The notes beneath the pieces were generated by a model, which made no database searches, had not been told where the DNA came from, and saw only the letters and a program-made list of their open reading frames with translations. A stretch of 64,000 nucleotides of DNA from JACMLD01 sp047602295 (GTDB lineage Bacteria > Bacteroidota > Bacteroidia > Chitinophagales > Chitinophagaceae). Shown here one piece after another: positions 41,692 through 51,880 of this stretch. How positions within the stretch are numbered: the stretch's first letter is position 1; every line of letters starts with the position of its first letter. The position numbers were made by a program, and so were the translations under genes. Location: positions 2,046,001 through 2,110,000 of the forward strand of contig JASGHP010000001.1 of the NCBI GenBank assembly GCA_047602295.1, in the 5' to 3' direction.

Positions 41692-42621
41692 ATGAACCGA
41701 CTTGTCGCTATAGGAAGCCTATTACTAGTGATGCAAAACTTTTTTTCATCCTGTCATTCACCCGCTGCGGCACCAGAAGAGGCTGCGCCTGCTGTTGTGC
41801 AAACACCCGTTACTATAACTAACCCGTTGGACAGCAGTATCAATGATTATGTTGAATTGAATGCGGTTTCCTCGTTTTTGCAGAAAAACTATATAAAGGC
41901 TAACGCCAATGGATACCTGCAATCAAATTTTACGCAACCAGGCCAATATGTAAACAAAGGACAGGTGCTTTTTACCGTAAAAACCAAAGAGGCAGAAAGC
42001 ATCGGCAATGCAGTAAATCAATTGGATTCTGGTTTTCACTTTAAAGGAACCAATGGCATTAAAGCAGGTGAAAATGGATTTATTACACAACTCAATCACC
42101 AGGCAGGAGACTATGTGCAGGATGGCGAACAATTAGCTGTAGTGAGTGATGTAAGCAGTTTTGTTTTCCTGTTGGATCTTCCTTACGAGTTGCGTCCTTA
42201 TTTAGCCAGCAACAAAAGCGTTGTATTGGAATTGCCCGATGGAGAAAAATTGTCCGGAGTATTGGCAGGTGGATTGCCTTCTGTTGATCCTACATCACAA
42301 ACACAAAGCATGATGGTGCGGGTAAAAGCGTCGCATACCATTCCGGAAAACCTGATAGCGAAAGTGAAGATTTATAAAACAAGAAAACCGAATGCTATCT
42401 CTTTACCTAAAACAGCCCTGCTTTCAGATGAAACACAAAGCAGTTTTTGGATAATGAAAATGATAGACAGCACAACGGCAGTAAAAGTAGAAGTAGAAAA
42501 AGGCATCGAGACAAAAGATCGGGTGGAAATTGTATCTCCTAAATTACAAACCACCGATCAAATTTTGCTATCGGGTAATTATGGATTAGCAGATACTGCC
42601 AAAGTGAAAATTATTCCCTAA
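41692..42621 (+). CDS. RND efflux periplasmic adaptor (membrane fusion protein), short form
   Basis: 309 aa lipoprotein: the signal ends in NFFSSC with Cys21 as the lipidation site. Two biotinyl-lipoyl half motifs are visible (KANANGYLQSNFTQPGQYVN, then GENGFITQLNHQAGDYVQDG) and are joined by only about 35 residues, so the usual long alpha-helical hairpin is missing or vestigial. The beta-barrel (FVFLLDLPYELRPYL) and membrane-proximal domains (ISLPKTALLSDETQSSFWIM) follow. It bridges the pump at 42639 and the TolC-like protein at 40445. The shortness (family members usually exceed 350 aa) fits the absent hairpin. Confidence 0.87.
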   Translation: MNRLVAIGSLLLVMQNFFSSCHSPAAAPEEAAPAVVQTPVTITNPLDSSINDYVELNAVSSFLQKNYIKANANGYLQSNFTQPGQYVNKGQVLFTVKTKEAESIGNAVNQLDSGFHFKGTNGIKAGENGFITQLNHQAGDYVQDGEQLAVVSDVSSFVFLLDLPYELRPYLASNKSVVLELPDGEKLSGVLAGGLPSVDPTSQTQSMMVRVKASHTIPENLIAKVKIYKTRKPNAISLPKTALLSDETQSSFWIMKMIDSTTAVKVEVEKGIETKDRVEIVSPKLQTTDQILLSGNYGLADTAKVKIIP

Positions 42622-42638
42622 TCATTAATCGTACAACG

Positions 42639-45600
42639 TTGAAAAACTTTTTTGTTTCCTATAAAAATCCTTTAACGGTGATGTTGGCGCTGGTGCTGGC
42701 AGGGGGAATATTTGCTTACAGCAGCATGCAGACATCACTCTTCCCTGAAATTACTTTCCCTAAAATCAAGATTATTGCTGATGCAGGCCTGCAGCCGGTG
42801 AATAAAATGATGGTGACGGTGACCAAGCCACTGGAGAATGCGGTGAAGCAGATTCCGGATTTAACCATGATTCGAAGTACGACAAGCCGTGGCAGTTGCG
42901 AGATATCGGCTTATATGGATTGGAATGTGAATATTGATTTAAGCCTGCAACGAATAGAATCCAAAATTGCACAGGTTCGCAATCAATTGCCACCGGATGT
43001 ACAGATTACGGCTGAAAAGATGAACCCTTCCATTCTGCCTGTAATGGGGTATACTTTAGAGAGCAATACTAAATCTCCTATCGAATTAAAAATACTCGCC
43101 AATTATACCATCAAGCCATTTCTTTCGCAGGTAAATGGTGTTTCTGAAATCAGGGTGATTGGAGGTAAATCAAAAGAGTACTGGCTGCAACCGGATTTGC
43201 GCAAAATGAGTGCATTGGGCATCACACCGGATTCTGTAAGCAATGCGCTTGCCCAAACCAATTTCATTCGCTCCAACGGTTTTCTGTCCGATTATAAATT
43301 TTTATACCTCTCCATTACGGATGCCAGTGTTCATACAGTTACAGACCTGGAAAATATCGTGGTGCGCAATGATGGCAGAAGGGTAGTGCGATTGGGTGAT
43401 TTTGCTATAGTTCAAATTCGTGAAGCAGTTGAATATACCCGCATAAATGCCAATGGAAGAGATGGGATATTGATTGCCGTTATAAAGCAACCTAACTCCA
43501 ACCTTGTTGATATGTCCGCTGCAATGGAAAACAAGGTGGAAGCTTTAAAAAAAATTCTCCCTGCCGGGGTTACCATAAAACCATATTATATACAGGCAGA
43601 CTTTGTGAATACGTCTATCAAAAGCGTAACAGATAGTTTGTGGATAGGGCTAGCGCTTGCCATTATTGTTGCCATTATTTTTTTACGATCACTAAAAGCA
43701 AGTGCCACTATATTAATTACCATTCCTGTTGCGCTATGTTTAAGCTTGCTGGTATTATATGCCATCGGTTATACTTTCAACATCATGACACTAGGCGCTA
43801 TTGCAGCAGCCATTGGTCTTATTATTGATGACGCGATAGTAGTTGTAGAACAAATCCACCGAACGCATGAAGAGCATCCGGATGAGCCTACAAAAAATCT
43901 TTTGCAAAAAGCTATTGGCTACTTGCTGCCAGCAATGATCGGTTCATCCATCAGCACGATTGTTATTTTCTTTCCCTTTGTATTGATGAGTGGCGTAGCA
44001 GGCGCTTATTTTAAAGTGCTTACCAATACGATGATCATTACACTGGCCTGTTCATTTTTAGTGACCTGGATTGGATTGCCTGTGATTTACTTGTTGCTTT
44101 CCAGGAAATCAAGAAAGCAATCCGGCAAAGTTGAACAAGCGCATGCAGTTAAACCACAACGATGGGTATCGTTCTTTATCCGGCGTCCGGTTATTGCGGT
44201 TATCATCATGGGTGTGCTAATAGGATTAACAGTTTTTGTTTTACCAAAATTACAAACAGGCTTTTTACCCGACATGGATGAGGGTAGCATTGTACTGGAC
44301 TATGCATCTCCACCCGGTACTTCACTGGAAGAGACAGATCACATGTTGAAGGAAGCGGAAAAACTGATTGTGAAAGTACCGGAAGTAGCGGCTTACTCCA
44401 GAAGAACGGGCACGCAAATGGGTTTTTTTATTACTGAACCCAATACCGGGGACTACCTTATTCAGCTAAAAGCAAACAGAACCCGCACCACCGAGGAAGT
44501 CATTGCAGATATACGGCAGCAAATTGAAGCAACCCAACCGGGATTGCGCATAGATTTTGGACAGGTAATCGGTGATATGCTGGGTGATTTAATGACTTCT
44601 GTGCAACCCGTAGAAGTTAAAATATTTGGTAATGATCCGGTGCAATTGCAGGCGTTGTCTAAACAGGTAGCAGACGTTGTATCATCGGTGCACGGCGCAG
44701 CAGATGTATTTGATGGAATTGTTATAGCAGGTCCTTCTGTTACTATTGAACCGGATTATGCAAGGCTTTCGCAATTCGGTATTACACCTGCTAATTTGCA
44801 GACTCAGTTGCAAACTGCTACTGAAGGCAACCTGGCTGGCTCCATCTTAGAAAAAGAACAGCAGACACCGGTTCGTATTATTTACCCGGGCAATCGTGAA
44901 CAGGGAATAGGCGGCATAGATAAATTACCCATCTTCTTACCAAACGGAAAACTAAATCCTATTACCAGTCTTGCTACTGTAAAAGTAAATACGGGCGATG
45001 CAGAGTTGCAAAGAGAAAACCTGCAATCCATGGGCGTAGTTACCGCAAGACTTGATAATAGTGACCTGGGCACAGTTATTAAAGGCATCCAACAAAAAAT
45101 AAATTCAAGCATAAGTCTTCCCAATGGATATCATATTGAATACGGAGGAGCTTATGCGGAGCAACAGCAATCTTTTAAAGAATTACTGATGATACTGGTT
45201 ACTGCCAGTATGCTAGTGTTTGGTGTTATCCTTTTCTTATTCAGAGATTTTAGGGCGGCGTTATTGATTTTATTGGTTTCTGTTTTAGGTATTGCCGGCA
45301 GTTATGGTGCACTCTATCTCACAGCTACACCATTAAACGTAGGAAGTTACACAGGTCTTATTATGATTGTGGGAATCATAGGAGAGAATGCCATTTTTAC
45401 TTTCCTGCAATTTAAAGAAGCCTTGCACGATAAGACGGCTGATGAAGCTATTGTATATTCCATATCAACGCGTTTGCGCCCTAAATTAATGACAGCTCTT
45501 GGCGCTATTATAGCTTTAATGCCTTTGGCCCTGGGTATTGGTGCGGGAGCACAATTGCACCAGCCGCTTGCTATTGCTGTTATTGGCGGATTTATTGCAG

Positions 45601-45680
45601 CCCTTCCTTTATTACTTATAGTATTGCCCTCCTTACTACGCCTATTTTATAAAACTCCAGTTAAAACAATTGAATCATGA
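42639..45680 (+). CDS. RND efflux pump, AcrB-like inner-membrane permease
   Basis: 1013 aa starting with TTG at 42639. The first residues KNFFVSYKNPLTVMLALVLA form the usual first membrane helix, and no ATG stands at a suitable place, so TTG is accepted. Twelve transmembrane helices in two sixes are expected, with two large periplasmic loops. The proton-relay motif GLIIDDAIVVVE carries Asp397 and Asp398, as in AcrB-type (HAE-1) pumps rather than the metal-type CusA pattern. Other marks are SLFPEITFPKI near residue 35, GFLPDMDEGSIVLDY at the start of the second loop, and GIIGENAIFTFLQFKEAL in the second helix bundle. Proton-driven export of hydrophobic compounds is inferred. The stop overlaps the start of the next gene by four bases. 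Confidence 0.93.
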   Translation: MKNFFVSYKNPLTVMLALVLAGGIFAYSSMQTSLFPEITFPKIKIIADAGLQPVNKMMVTVTKPLENAVKQIPDLTMIRSTTSRGSCEISAYMDWNVNIDLSLQRIESKIAQVRNQLPPDVQITAEKMNPSILPVMGYTLESNTKSPIELKILANYTIKPFLSQVNGVSEIRVIGGKSKEYWLQPDLRKMSALGITPDSVSNALAQTNFIRSNGFLSDYKFLYLSITDASVHTVTDLENIVVRNDGRRVVRLGDFAIVQIREAVEYTRINANGRDGILIAVIKQPNSNLVDMSAAMENKVEALKKILPAGVTIKPYYIQADFVNTSIKSVTDSLWIGLALAIIVAIIFLRSLKASATILITIPVALCLSLLVLYAIGYTFNIMTLGAIAAAIGLIIDDAIVVVEQIHRTHEEHPDEPTKNLLQKAIGYLLPAMIGSSISTIVIFFPFVLMSGVAGAYFKVLTNTMIITLACSFLVTWIGLPVIYLLLSRKSRKQSGKVEQAHAVKPQRWVSFFIRRPVIAVIIMGVLIGLTVFVLPKLQTGFLPDMDEGSIVLDYASPPGTSLEETDHMLKEAEKLIVKVPEVAAYSRRTGTQMGFFITEPNTGDYLIQLKANRTRTTEEVIADIRQQIEATQPGLRIDFGQVIGDMLGDLMTSVQPVEVKIFGNDPVQLQALSKQVADVVSSVHGAADVFDGIVIAGPSVTIEPDYARLSQFGITPANLQTQLQTATEGNLAGSILEKEQQTPVRIIYPGNREQGIGGIDKLPIFLPNGKLNPITSLATVKVNTGDAELQRENLQSMGVVTARLDNSDLGTVIKGIQQKINSSISLPNGYHIEYGGAYAEQQQSFKELLMILVTASMLVFGVILFLFRDFRAALLILLVSVLGIAGSYGALYLTATPLNVGSYTGLIMIVGIIGENAIFTFLQFKEALHDKTADEAIVYSISTRLRPKLMTALGAIIALMPLALGIGAGAQLHQPLAIAVIGGFIAALPLLLIVLPSLLRLFYKTPVKTIES

Positions 45681-46684
45681 AAAAGCTAATCGCAGGCGCT
45701 ACAGCGCTGTTGCTATCTTCTCCGTTTTTATTGCAAGCACAAAAAAATTACCACATCGCACAAACATTTCATATTGCCAGTGCAGGCGGCTGGGATTACC
45801 TGGCGGCGGGGCCAAGCAATCATCGATTGTATGTATCGCACGGAACGCAGGTAAATATCCTAGATGAAATGACGGGTGATTCAATTGGCCTTATTCCCAA
45901 TACAACAGGCGTTCACGGAATTGCTTTTGTGCCAGCTTTGAATAAGGGCTATACAAGTAATGGGAGGCTTAATAATATTACAGTGTTTGATCTGAAAACG
46001 AACCAGGTTTTAACGCAATTGCCTACAGGTCAGAATCCTGATGCTATCATGTACGATGCTTATTCAAAAATGATAATTACCTGCAATGGCCGCAGCAATG
46101 ATCTTACTATTATTGATCCGGTAACTGAGAAGACAGTTGCTACTGTTGCAGTGGGAGGTAAACCTGAAACAGCAGTAACAGATGGTGCGGGTAAGCTGTT
46201 CGTAAACATTGAAGACAAAAACGAAATCGTAGCAGTTGATCTAAAATCAAACACCGTAACTGCGCACTGGCCGCTGCATCCAGCTGAAGGTCCAACTGGT
46301 TTGGCCATTGATATCAGTACCAAAAGAATTTTTGCAGGTTGTGATAAATTTTTAGTAGTACTGGATTATACAAATGGAAAAGTAGTTACTAAAGTTCCTA
46401 TTGGTGATGGATGCGATGGCGTAGCTTTTGACAATGCAACTAAAAATATTTTTGCAGCTTGTGGAGAGGGTAAAATGGATATTATTCATGAAGCTGCTGC
46501 GGATAAATTTACTGCAGCTGGTTCTTTAGCTACTAAGAAAAGTGCCCGTACCATTGCTATTAATGAGTCGCTGCACAGGGTATACCTTCCTGCTGCAGAT
46601 ATGGGAACACCAGCTCCTGGTGAAAAAAGAGCGCCAATGGTGCCAGGAACTTTCCAGGTATTGGTGGTTGAAGCAGTTAAATAA
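45677..46684 (+). CDS. YncE/YVTN-type beta-propeller protein
   Basis: 335 aa with signal peptide MKKLIAGATALLLSSPFLLQ then AQ. Repeated propeller blades have the pattern of YVTN/NHL proteins (NHRLYVSHGTQVNILDEMTG, NNITVFDLKTNQVLTQLPTG, NDLTIIDPVTEKTVATVAVG, NEIVAVDLKSNTVTAHWPLH, KFLVVLDYTNGKVVTKVPIG). It is predicted periplasmic or secreted. Its ATG overlaps the pump stop as ATGA, so translation is probably coupled and the propeller is likely to serve the efflux system, for example as a binding protein. A terminator follows. It is not an enzyme on present evidence. Confidence 0.87.
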   Translation: MKKLIAGATALLLSSPFLLQAQKNYHIAQTFHIASAGGWDYLAAGPSNHRLYVSHGTQVNILDEMTGDSIGLIPNTTGVHGIAFVPALNKGYTSNGRLNNITVFDLKTNQVLTQLPTGQNPDAIMYDAYSKMIITCNGRSNDLTIIDPVTEKTVATVAVGGKPETAVTDGAGKLFVNIEDKNEIVAVDLKSNTVTAHWPLHPAEGPTGLAIDISTKRIFAGCDKFLVVLDYTNGKVVTKVPIGDGCDGVAFDNATKNIFAACGEGKMDIIHEAAADKFTAAGSLATKKSARTIAINESLHRVYLPAADMGTPAPGEKRAPMVPGTFQVLVVEAVK

Positions 46685-46718
46685 ACAACATTTTGTATAG
46701 TTGATTTTTGTTACAGCA

Positions 46719-46747
46719 GCATCCCGCATTCCCGGGATGCTTTTTTT
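46719..46747 (+). terminator. terminator of the efflux operon
   Basis: GCATCCCG (46719-46726) pairs with CGGGATGC (46733-46740) over a six-base loop, followed by seven T. It lies 35 bases after the propeller stop codon. Confidence 0.92.
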
Positions 46748-46852
46748 ATTCTACGAATCTTAATTGATCTGTTTTTCTGTTAGAATAAAGTATTATTTGG
46801 CTTAACAACTCGATAAAAAAATAACTTAAGCCGGGAATCCGCTTATATAGGC

Positions 46853-48388
46853 TCAGTTTGTGAGCGGCAGCACAACCCGCAAAGAACAGCCCTGCCCAGG
46901 CGCGGAAATGATTTCGGCAATACCTTGCAGTGATTCGGCGCGGGACTTAATATTCGACAGGCCTATCCCGGGTTTTATTGAGCCGGGGTCAAAACCAGTG
47001 CCATTGTCTTCGATGCTCATGCGTACCCATGCATCTTCCACCCGTAGCGATAAGGTGACTAAGGTGGCACGCGAATATTTTTGCATGTTGTTGAGTTGCT
47101 CCTGCGCAATCCGGTACAGTGCTTCCTTATGGGCAATGGGCATACGCACCGGATTTGCGTTGTCAATTGTTACTTGAACAGTTCTTATATCGTTATTATA
47201 TACAGTGGCCAGGTTTGTAAGCGCATTGGCCAGGCTGGTTTCTGCGAAGCGTGGCATTACCATGCGGTGGGAAATATCCCTGGTTTCTATCAGCGCTTCA
47301 TCTATGTATTTGATACAGCCTTTTAAAATGGCAAGTCCTTCAGTTTGTTTACCGGTAAACAAGGACAACTGGATTTTTACTGCCGCCAGTATCTGGCAGA
47401 TATTATCATGAAGTTCTGTGGCGATCTGATTGCGCTCAGCCTCCTGCGCTTTTAGTTTTTCGCGGTTGAGCGTGGCCTGTTCCCTGATTTTATCTTCTTG
47501 TTTTTGGATCTCCGCCAGTTTAATGGTAGTAATATCCTGCAAGGTGCCGGTTAGCCGTACTGCTTTTTTTTCTTCATCAAACAATACTTGTCCTTTAGCC
47601 AGCACATGACGCTCAGAAAAATGACGAGTGGCTTTGAGTGTGTATTCAATATGATACTTGCCATTACTCTGCGGATCGAATGATGCCTGAATAGCCGCAG
47701 CTACTTTTTTGCGGTCGCTATCAATAATGCTTTCCAGTGCAAGCGGCAATGCAAGTTCCACGTCGTCTGGCAAATCAAACCATTCCCGCAGCCGGGCATT
47801 TGCGTAAAAAGTGTCTGTCCTTGGATCGTAATCAAAAGTGCCGAGTTCAGCCGCATCAATGGCAAATCCAAGCAACAGGTGGCTTTCTTTTAAATGCCGG
47901 AACGCATTGATTTTATCGGTTGTTTCAATGCAGACAAGTTGTACTCCTGCGATGGCATTGCTTTCATCTACCAGTGGACTGTAGCAAAATGTCCACATAG
48001 TGTCTTCCATCCGCCCGTTTCTATAAATAGTAAACGTCATGTCTTCTTTCCATACGGCATTCCCTTTCTTTAGTACTTCTTCCAGTAACGGATGAACGAC
48101 ATCCCAAAAATCTGCCCATGCTGTTTTAGCCGGCCTGCCCAGTACCGACGGATGATGTTTACCTTCTCCAAGACCAAGGCGGTAGGCATCATTATAAAAA
48201 CAGGTTAGCTCAGGCCCCCAGTAAATGTGCATCGGGAATTTAGAACGGAGCATATTGGCGATTGTCGTCTTTAAAGCCTGCGACCAATGGGCAGGCGGGC
48301 CAAGCGGGGTGGATGCCCAGTCGAAGCTTCGTGTAAGCTGCCCCATTTCGCCGTCTACATTTAGAAAATCATATGCTGTTGACTGCAT
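46853..48388 (-). CDS. orphan PAS sensor histidine kinase, NarX/DesK-like (HisKA_3) type
   Basis: 511 aa, no signal peptide or membrane helix, so cytoplasmic. Residues about 20-155 form a PAS-like sensor region (PLGPPAHWSQALKTTIANML, YWGPELTCFYNDAY) and about 165-290 a second PAS/PAC domain (FDYDPRTDTFYANARLREWF, RLTGTLQDIT). A coiled coil leads to the HisKA_3 H box with His327 in ATELHDNICQ. HATPase_c is marked by EDNGTGFDPGSIKPGIGLSN. Such kinases normally pair with NarL/FixJ-type regulators; none is encoded beside it. The signal is unknown. Confidence 0.9.
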   Translation of the reverse strand: MQSTAYDFLNVDGEMGQLTRSFDWASTPLGPPAHWSQALKTTIANMLRSKFPMHIYWGPELTCFYNDAYRLGLGEGKHHPSVLGRPAKTAWADFWDVVHPLLEEVLKKGNAVWKEDMTFTIYRNGRMEDTMWTFCYSPLVDESNAIAGVQLVCIETTDKINAFRHLKESHLLLGFAIDAAELGTFDYDPRTDTFYANARLREWFDLPDDVELALPLALESIIDSDRKKVAAAIQASFDPQSNGKYHIEYTLKATRHFSERHVLAKGQVLFDEEKKAVRLTGTLQDITTIKLAEIQKQEDKIREQATLNREKLKAQEAERNQIATELHDNICQILAAVKIQLSLFTGKQTEGLAILKGCIKYIDEALIETRDISHRMVMPRFAETSLANALTNLATVYNNDIRTVQVTIDNANPVRMPIAHKEALYRIAQEQLNNMQKYSRATLVTLSLRVEDAWVRMSIEDNGTGFDPGSIKPGIGLSNIKSRAESLQGIAEIISAPGQGCSLRVVLPLTN

Positions 48389-48963
48389 ACCTGTCCGTTT
48401 TTTGGTGGTTTTAAAAAAACAGGAGAGCGGCTGGTTGTAGGTGGTATTCTAAAGTTAGCGTTTATCCTATTGCCGAAGAAAAATTTATGCCAGACAGCTT
48501 TTCCCTGTAACTGCGAGAAAGTTAATGCTGCCAGGGAATGATAGTACGTCATGATAGGCATTGCCCACAGCGCAAATCCTTCCATACACTAGTGGAAATT
48601 ATGGAATCAAACAACCGAAAATACATTAACTGTCTCTCCATCATTTCCAGTTGGAGCCTATATTAATTTTATGATTGGGAAGAAAAGGTAATTGTTCAAA
48701 ATACTTTTGCCGACAACTAGCAGTCCATTAAATCAATAAGGCTAATACATGATTCAAAAAATCTTTTTTGTGTCAGTAACCTGATAACTAAATATTGCAC
48801 GGCAGAAAGTTAAAGATCTTAACAAACTGTAAAAACGATTACTGTTCTCCGTTATAATAACATGATAAGATTAGAGACTCTTAACAGTTTTTTATAAATG
48901 TTGTTTGCAGCTATTCACAATAAAAAGATGCAATCTGCTTTATAGCCGTACCACCTGTCATCT
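48389..48963. other. intergenic, no gene called
   Basis: 575 AT-rich bases between divergent genes. TACTTTTG (48702-48709) fits the -7 consensus on the plus strand but has no good upstream partner. On the minus strand CTAACTTTAG (48450-48459) is a weak -7 candidate for the kinase gene. No repeats of families A-D occur here. Confidence 0.4.
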
Positions 48964-49182
48964 ATGCCAAATCTATATTGTACGCTGCCAGACAATGATT
49001 TTCATTCTTATGGTATCATTCTGGAAGTAATTGCATCATGCACAACCCGATCGGTTAAAGAAAAAGATATCCGCGGCAATGTAATTATTCACGTTGCTTT
49101 TTATTCGATTGAGGACAAAGAGTTATTCCTTAAAAAAATGGGCGAAACTTTGTTGAAGATTCCCTGGCGGGAGCGGATTTAA
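48964..49182 (+). CDS. small protein of unknown function (72 aa)
   Basis: A short frame with no signal peptide and no motif that I recognise (YCTLPDNDFHSYGIILEVIA, NVIIHVAFYSIEDKELFLKK). Predicted to alternate beta strands and helices like a compact alpha/beta domain. Codon use resembles the neighbours, and the frame ends 20 bases before the convergent TonB-type gene. There is no other frame of similar length here. It may be a real gene or chance. Confidence 0.35.
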   Translation: MPNLYCTLPDNDFHSYGIILEVIASCTTRSVKEKDIRGNVIIHVAFYSIEDKELFLKKMGETLLKIPWRERI

Positions 49183-49201
49183 ACAGCTTGTCCTGTTCAT
49201 C

Positions 49202-51880
49202 TCAAAGATTAAACAATAGTTTACACAAAATAATCCGGCCCGGCAATGTATATGAACTGGAGGTAAATGTATTTGCCGAAAGATACAGCGCACTATAGTT
49301 TTTTACATTCAGGAAATTAACTGCACTGAACTCCAGGTTCACTTTCCATTTCTTTACATTGTATTTCATGGAAGCATCTGCAAAAAAATATTTCAAATCC
49401 TTATTGCCGTCCTGGTGAGTAAAATAATGCTCTCCCGATAGCCTGCATTGTAAACTGCTTAGCGGATTGTATTCAACTGAAACCTGCTGCTGCAACTGGT
49501 TAATGTGACGCGTTGATGCATAGGCATCGGAATGACTTGATATTTGAATAAAACTTGCCTTATAGTTAAGACCTATCTCTTTGTTTATTTTGGTGTCGGT
49601 GCCGAGCGTATAAGTTGTAGCCGTGGTATTGAAAGGCAGTAATTGATCGTTCTGCAACTGCATTGTTTGTGCACTTTGCCATTGTAAGCCGGCACTAAGC
49701 GTAGTTTTTAGTACAAAAAAATATTTGCTTATACTGCTGCTTATCGTCCAGGTGTTGGTAGCATTGGGATATGGAAGCATCACCTGCTGCTGTAGATTAT
49801 TGGTAATAATGGCCGAGGCAATCTTATTGGAAGCAAGGTGGTCGTACATTAAATTGAAGCTTGCAAACAACAGGATCAGTGACTTTCGGTAACTAAACCC
49901 TGCAGATGCTTGCTGTGCACGCATTTCAGCCAGGTCTGCACTGTTCGCATACAGTGTTAGGTAGTCTTTCAAAATATGCCCCTGGTAAATATCTTCAATG
50001 CTGGCAGTTTTATTATGATAATTGTAAGACATAAAAATATAATTTTCTACGCCCACCCGGTATCTCAATCTAAATTGTGGGTTAAAGTACCAACGTGTAA
50101 GTTGTTTATTCATTTTATACTGGTTGTCTGCATAGCTGATCTGCTGCAAACCAAGCGGCAGACTAAGGTTTGCCTGTAAGATGGTGCCAGGCAAGTCGTA
50201 ATCTGCTTCTGCATATAATTTCGTTCGTGTCCAGTTTAAATGATTGGTTGAACTGTCCGACTGTGGAGTGGATTGATTATTCAATTGCACCGTGCTAAGT
50301 GCCGAAGATAGATTTTGAGATTGAACACTAAATCCTGTCTTAAAGCTTTGCGTAATAAGGTTGCCGGGAATTTTAAGTCCTATATAATTGGTGCTATACC
50401 ACGTAGGCACATTAACAGTTTGCATTAGCTGGTCGTATTGATTGTTCTTGTTGAAGAGTTCCGGTTTATAGTTTGGGCCGATGGTGCGACTTTCAGGTTC
50501 AGATGAATGAGTGACATAAGAATAGGCCTGTATTATCTTGTTTGAACGTATTGATTTTATAAAATTAAATTCATTGGAGAAGCTAGTGAGATTATCGTGC
50601 AATGCTTGTTTTAGCGAAGCGCCAGCTGTAGCCAGTTCAGTATCATAGGCAGATTTGTTTGCATCAATTGTAAAAGCATTATTCAGGTAAAACTTATTTC
50701 GGTTAATGTTAAGCGTGAGTTGGGCATGCAGGTTGTCTGGCCTGAAATGATTGTGTTGCGTTTCAGAATAATGAACGGTATCATTAGGAAGGAAAATAGT
50801 GCTTTCCTGTGAATAATCCTGTTGCTGTTTATCATGCAAATACCAGGCGTTTATCCTTAGTTGTGTGTTATCAGTCAGTTTTAAGAGATTGTTGAAGTTG
50901 AGCAAGCTTGCTTGATTGAATAAATACCTGCTGCGTGACAAAGCAGGGTTGTTCACTGTGCCGAGCGATAGCAATGCAGCCGGCAGGGAATTATCAATTA
51001 ACTGTTCATAGTTGCTTGCATTATGAGCAACCAATTCCTGTTGCAGATCAATACCGGTATTATTTGCTTTCAGGTAATTAATGCCCTTGTACTTGTCTTT
51101 AAACATCATTGCGTTCAGGTCTATATCATACTTTTTCGGCAAACCTGCTCCTATGCTTTCCTGCCCAATCATTTGCACTTTTGCACCTGGTTTTATCGTC
51201 AGGTTTAGTGCCACATCATCACTCATTACTTTATTGCGCAGCAATTTTATAGGTTGATCGTTTTGTAAAACCTGCACCTGGTCTACCGCGCTTTGCGGAA
51301 TAGTGGAAGTAGCTATATTATACTTATCATCCAGCAGGTTATCTCCATTAATATACAGGTTAGAGATGGCCTTATTGTTATAACTGATTGTTCCGTTAGA
51401 GCTAATCGTTATGCCCGGCATTTTTTTAAGTACATCGCCAATTGTTCTATCCTGTGCACCAGCAAATTCAGACACTTTGTAACCAATGGTATCGCCATGT
51501 GTTCGCAATGAAGGACGACTATTTTTAATTTCTACCTCCCGCAACTGGTTGGCCGAAACTTCCATAATAAAATCATAAGGCAAATGTGTATCTGTTAGTG
51601 GCCTGCGTTGTACTTTGTAACCAACACTTGTTATTTCAATTTCCAGTCCACCTGCAGGTATATCAGCGGGCAATTGCAAAGTATATGCGCCGCTGATATC
51701 AGAAACTGCATAGCCAATGATGCGATGGTTCTCGCCATTTTTAAGATTGATGCTGGCAAAAGGAACAGCTTTACCTGCACTGTCTTTTATCCTTCCCTTG
51801 ATTGTTTGCGCAAATACCGTCATCGAAATCAGTAATGCAACAATCAAAAAGACTACAGACTTTCTATACAGGCTGCTCAT
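49202..51880 (-). CDS. TonB-dependent-receptor-like outer-membrane beta-barrel protein
   Basis: 892 aa. Signal peptide residues 1-24 (KSVVFLIVALLISMTVFAQ). Residues 25-110 are a carboxypeptidase-regulatory-like Ig domain (KGRIKDSAGKAVPFASINLK). Residues 115-230 form a plug-like domain (FAGAQDRTIGDVLKKMPGIT, ISNLYINGDNLLDDKYNIAT). The rest is a beta-barrel rich in alternating aromatic strands, ending GRIILCKLLFNL. This is the outer-membrane receptor type that often accompanies GLPGLI genes. Its start overlaps the stop of the GLPGLI gene by four bases. There is no SusD partner. The substrate is unknown; peptide, metal or siderophore are possibilities. Confidence 0.87.
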   Translation of the reverse strand: MSSLYRKSVVFLIVALLISMTVFAQTIKGRIKDSAGKAVPFASINLKNGENHRIIGYAVSDISGAYTLQLPADIPAGGLEIEITSVGYKVQRRPLTDTHLPYDFIMEVSANQLREVEIKNSRPSLRTHGDTIGYKVSEFAGAQDRTIGDVLKKMPGITISSNGTISYNNKAISNLYINGDNLLDDKYNIATSTIPQSAVDQVQVLQNDQPIKLLRNKVMSDDVALNLTIKPGAKVQMIGQESIGAGLPKKYDIDLNAMMFKDKYKGINYLKANNTGIDLQQELVAHNASNYEQLIDNSLPAALLSLGTVNNPALSRSRYLFNQASLLNFNNLLKLTDNTQLRINAWYLHDKQQQDYSQESTIFLPNDTVHYSETQHNHFRPDNLHAQLTLNINRNKFYLNNAFTIDANKSAYDTELATAGASLKQALHDNLTSFSNEFNFIKSIRSNKIIQAYSYVTHSSEPESRTIGPNYKPELFNKNNQYDQLMQTVNVPTWYSTNYIGLKIPGNLITQSFKTGFSVQSQNLSSALSTVQLNNQSTPQSDSSTNHLNWTRTKLYAEADYDLPGTILQANLSLPLGLQQISYADNQYKMNKQLTRWYFNPQFRLRYRVGVENYIFMSYNYHNKTASIEDIYQGHILKDYLTLYANSADLAEMRAQQASAGFSYRKSLILLFASFNLMYDHLASNKIASAIITNNLQQQVMLPYPNATNTWTISSSISKYFFVLKTTLSAGLQWQSAQTMQLQNDQLLPFNTTATTYTLGTDTKINKEIGLNYKASFIQISSHSDAYASTRHINQLQQQVSVEYNPLSSLQCRLSGEHYFTHQDGNKDLKYFFADASMKYNVKKWKVNLEFSAVNFLNVKNYSALYLSANTFTSSSYTLPGRIILCKLLFNL

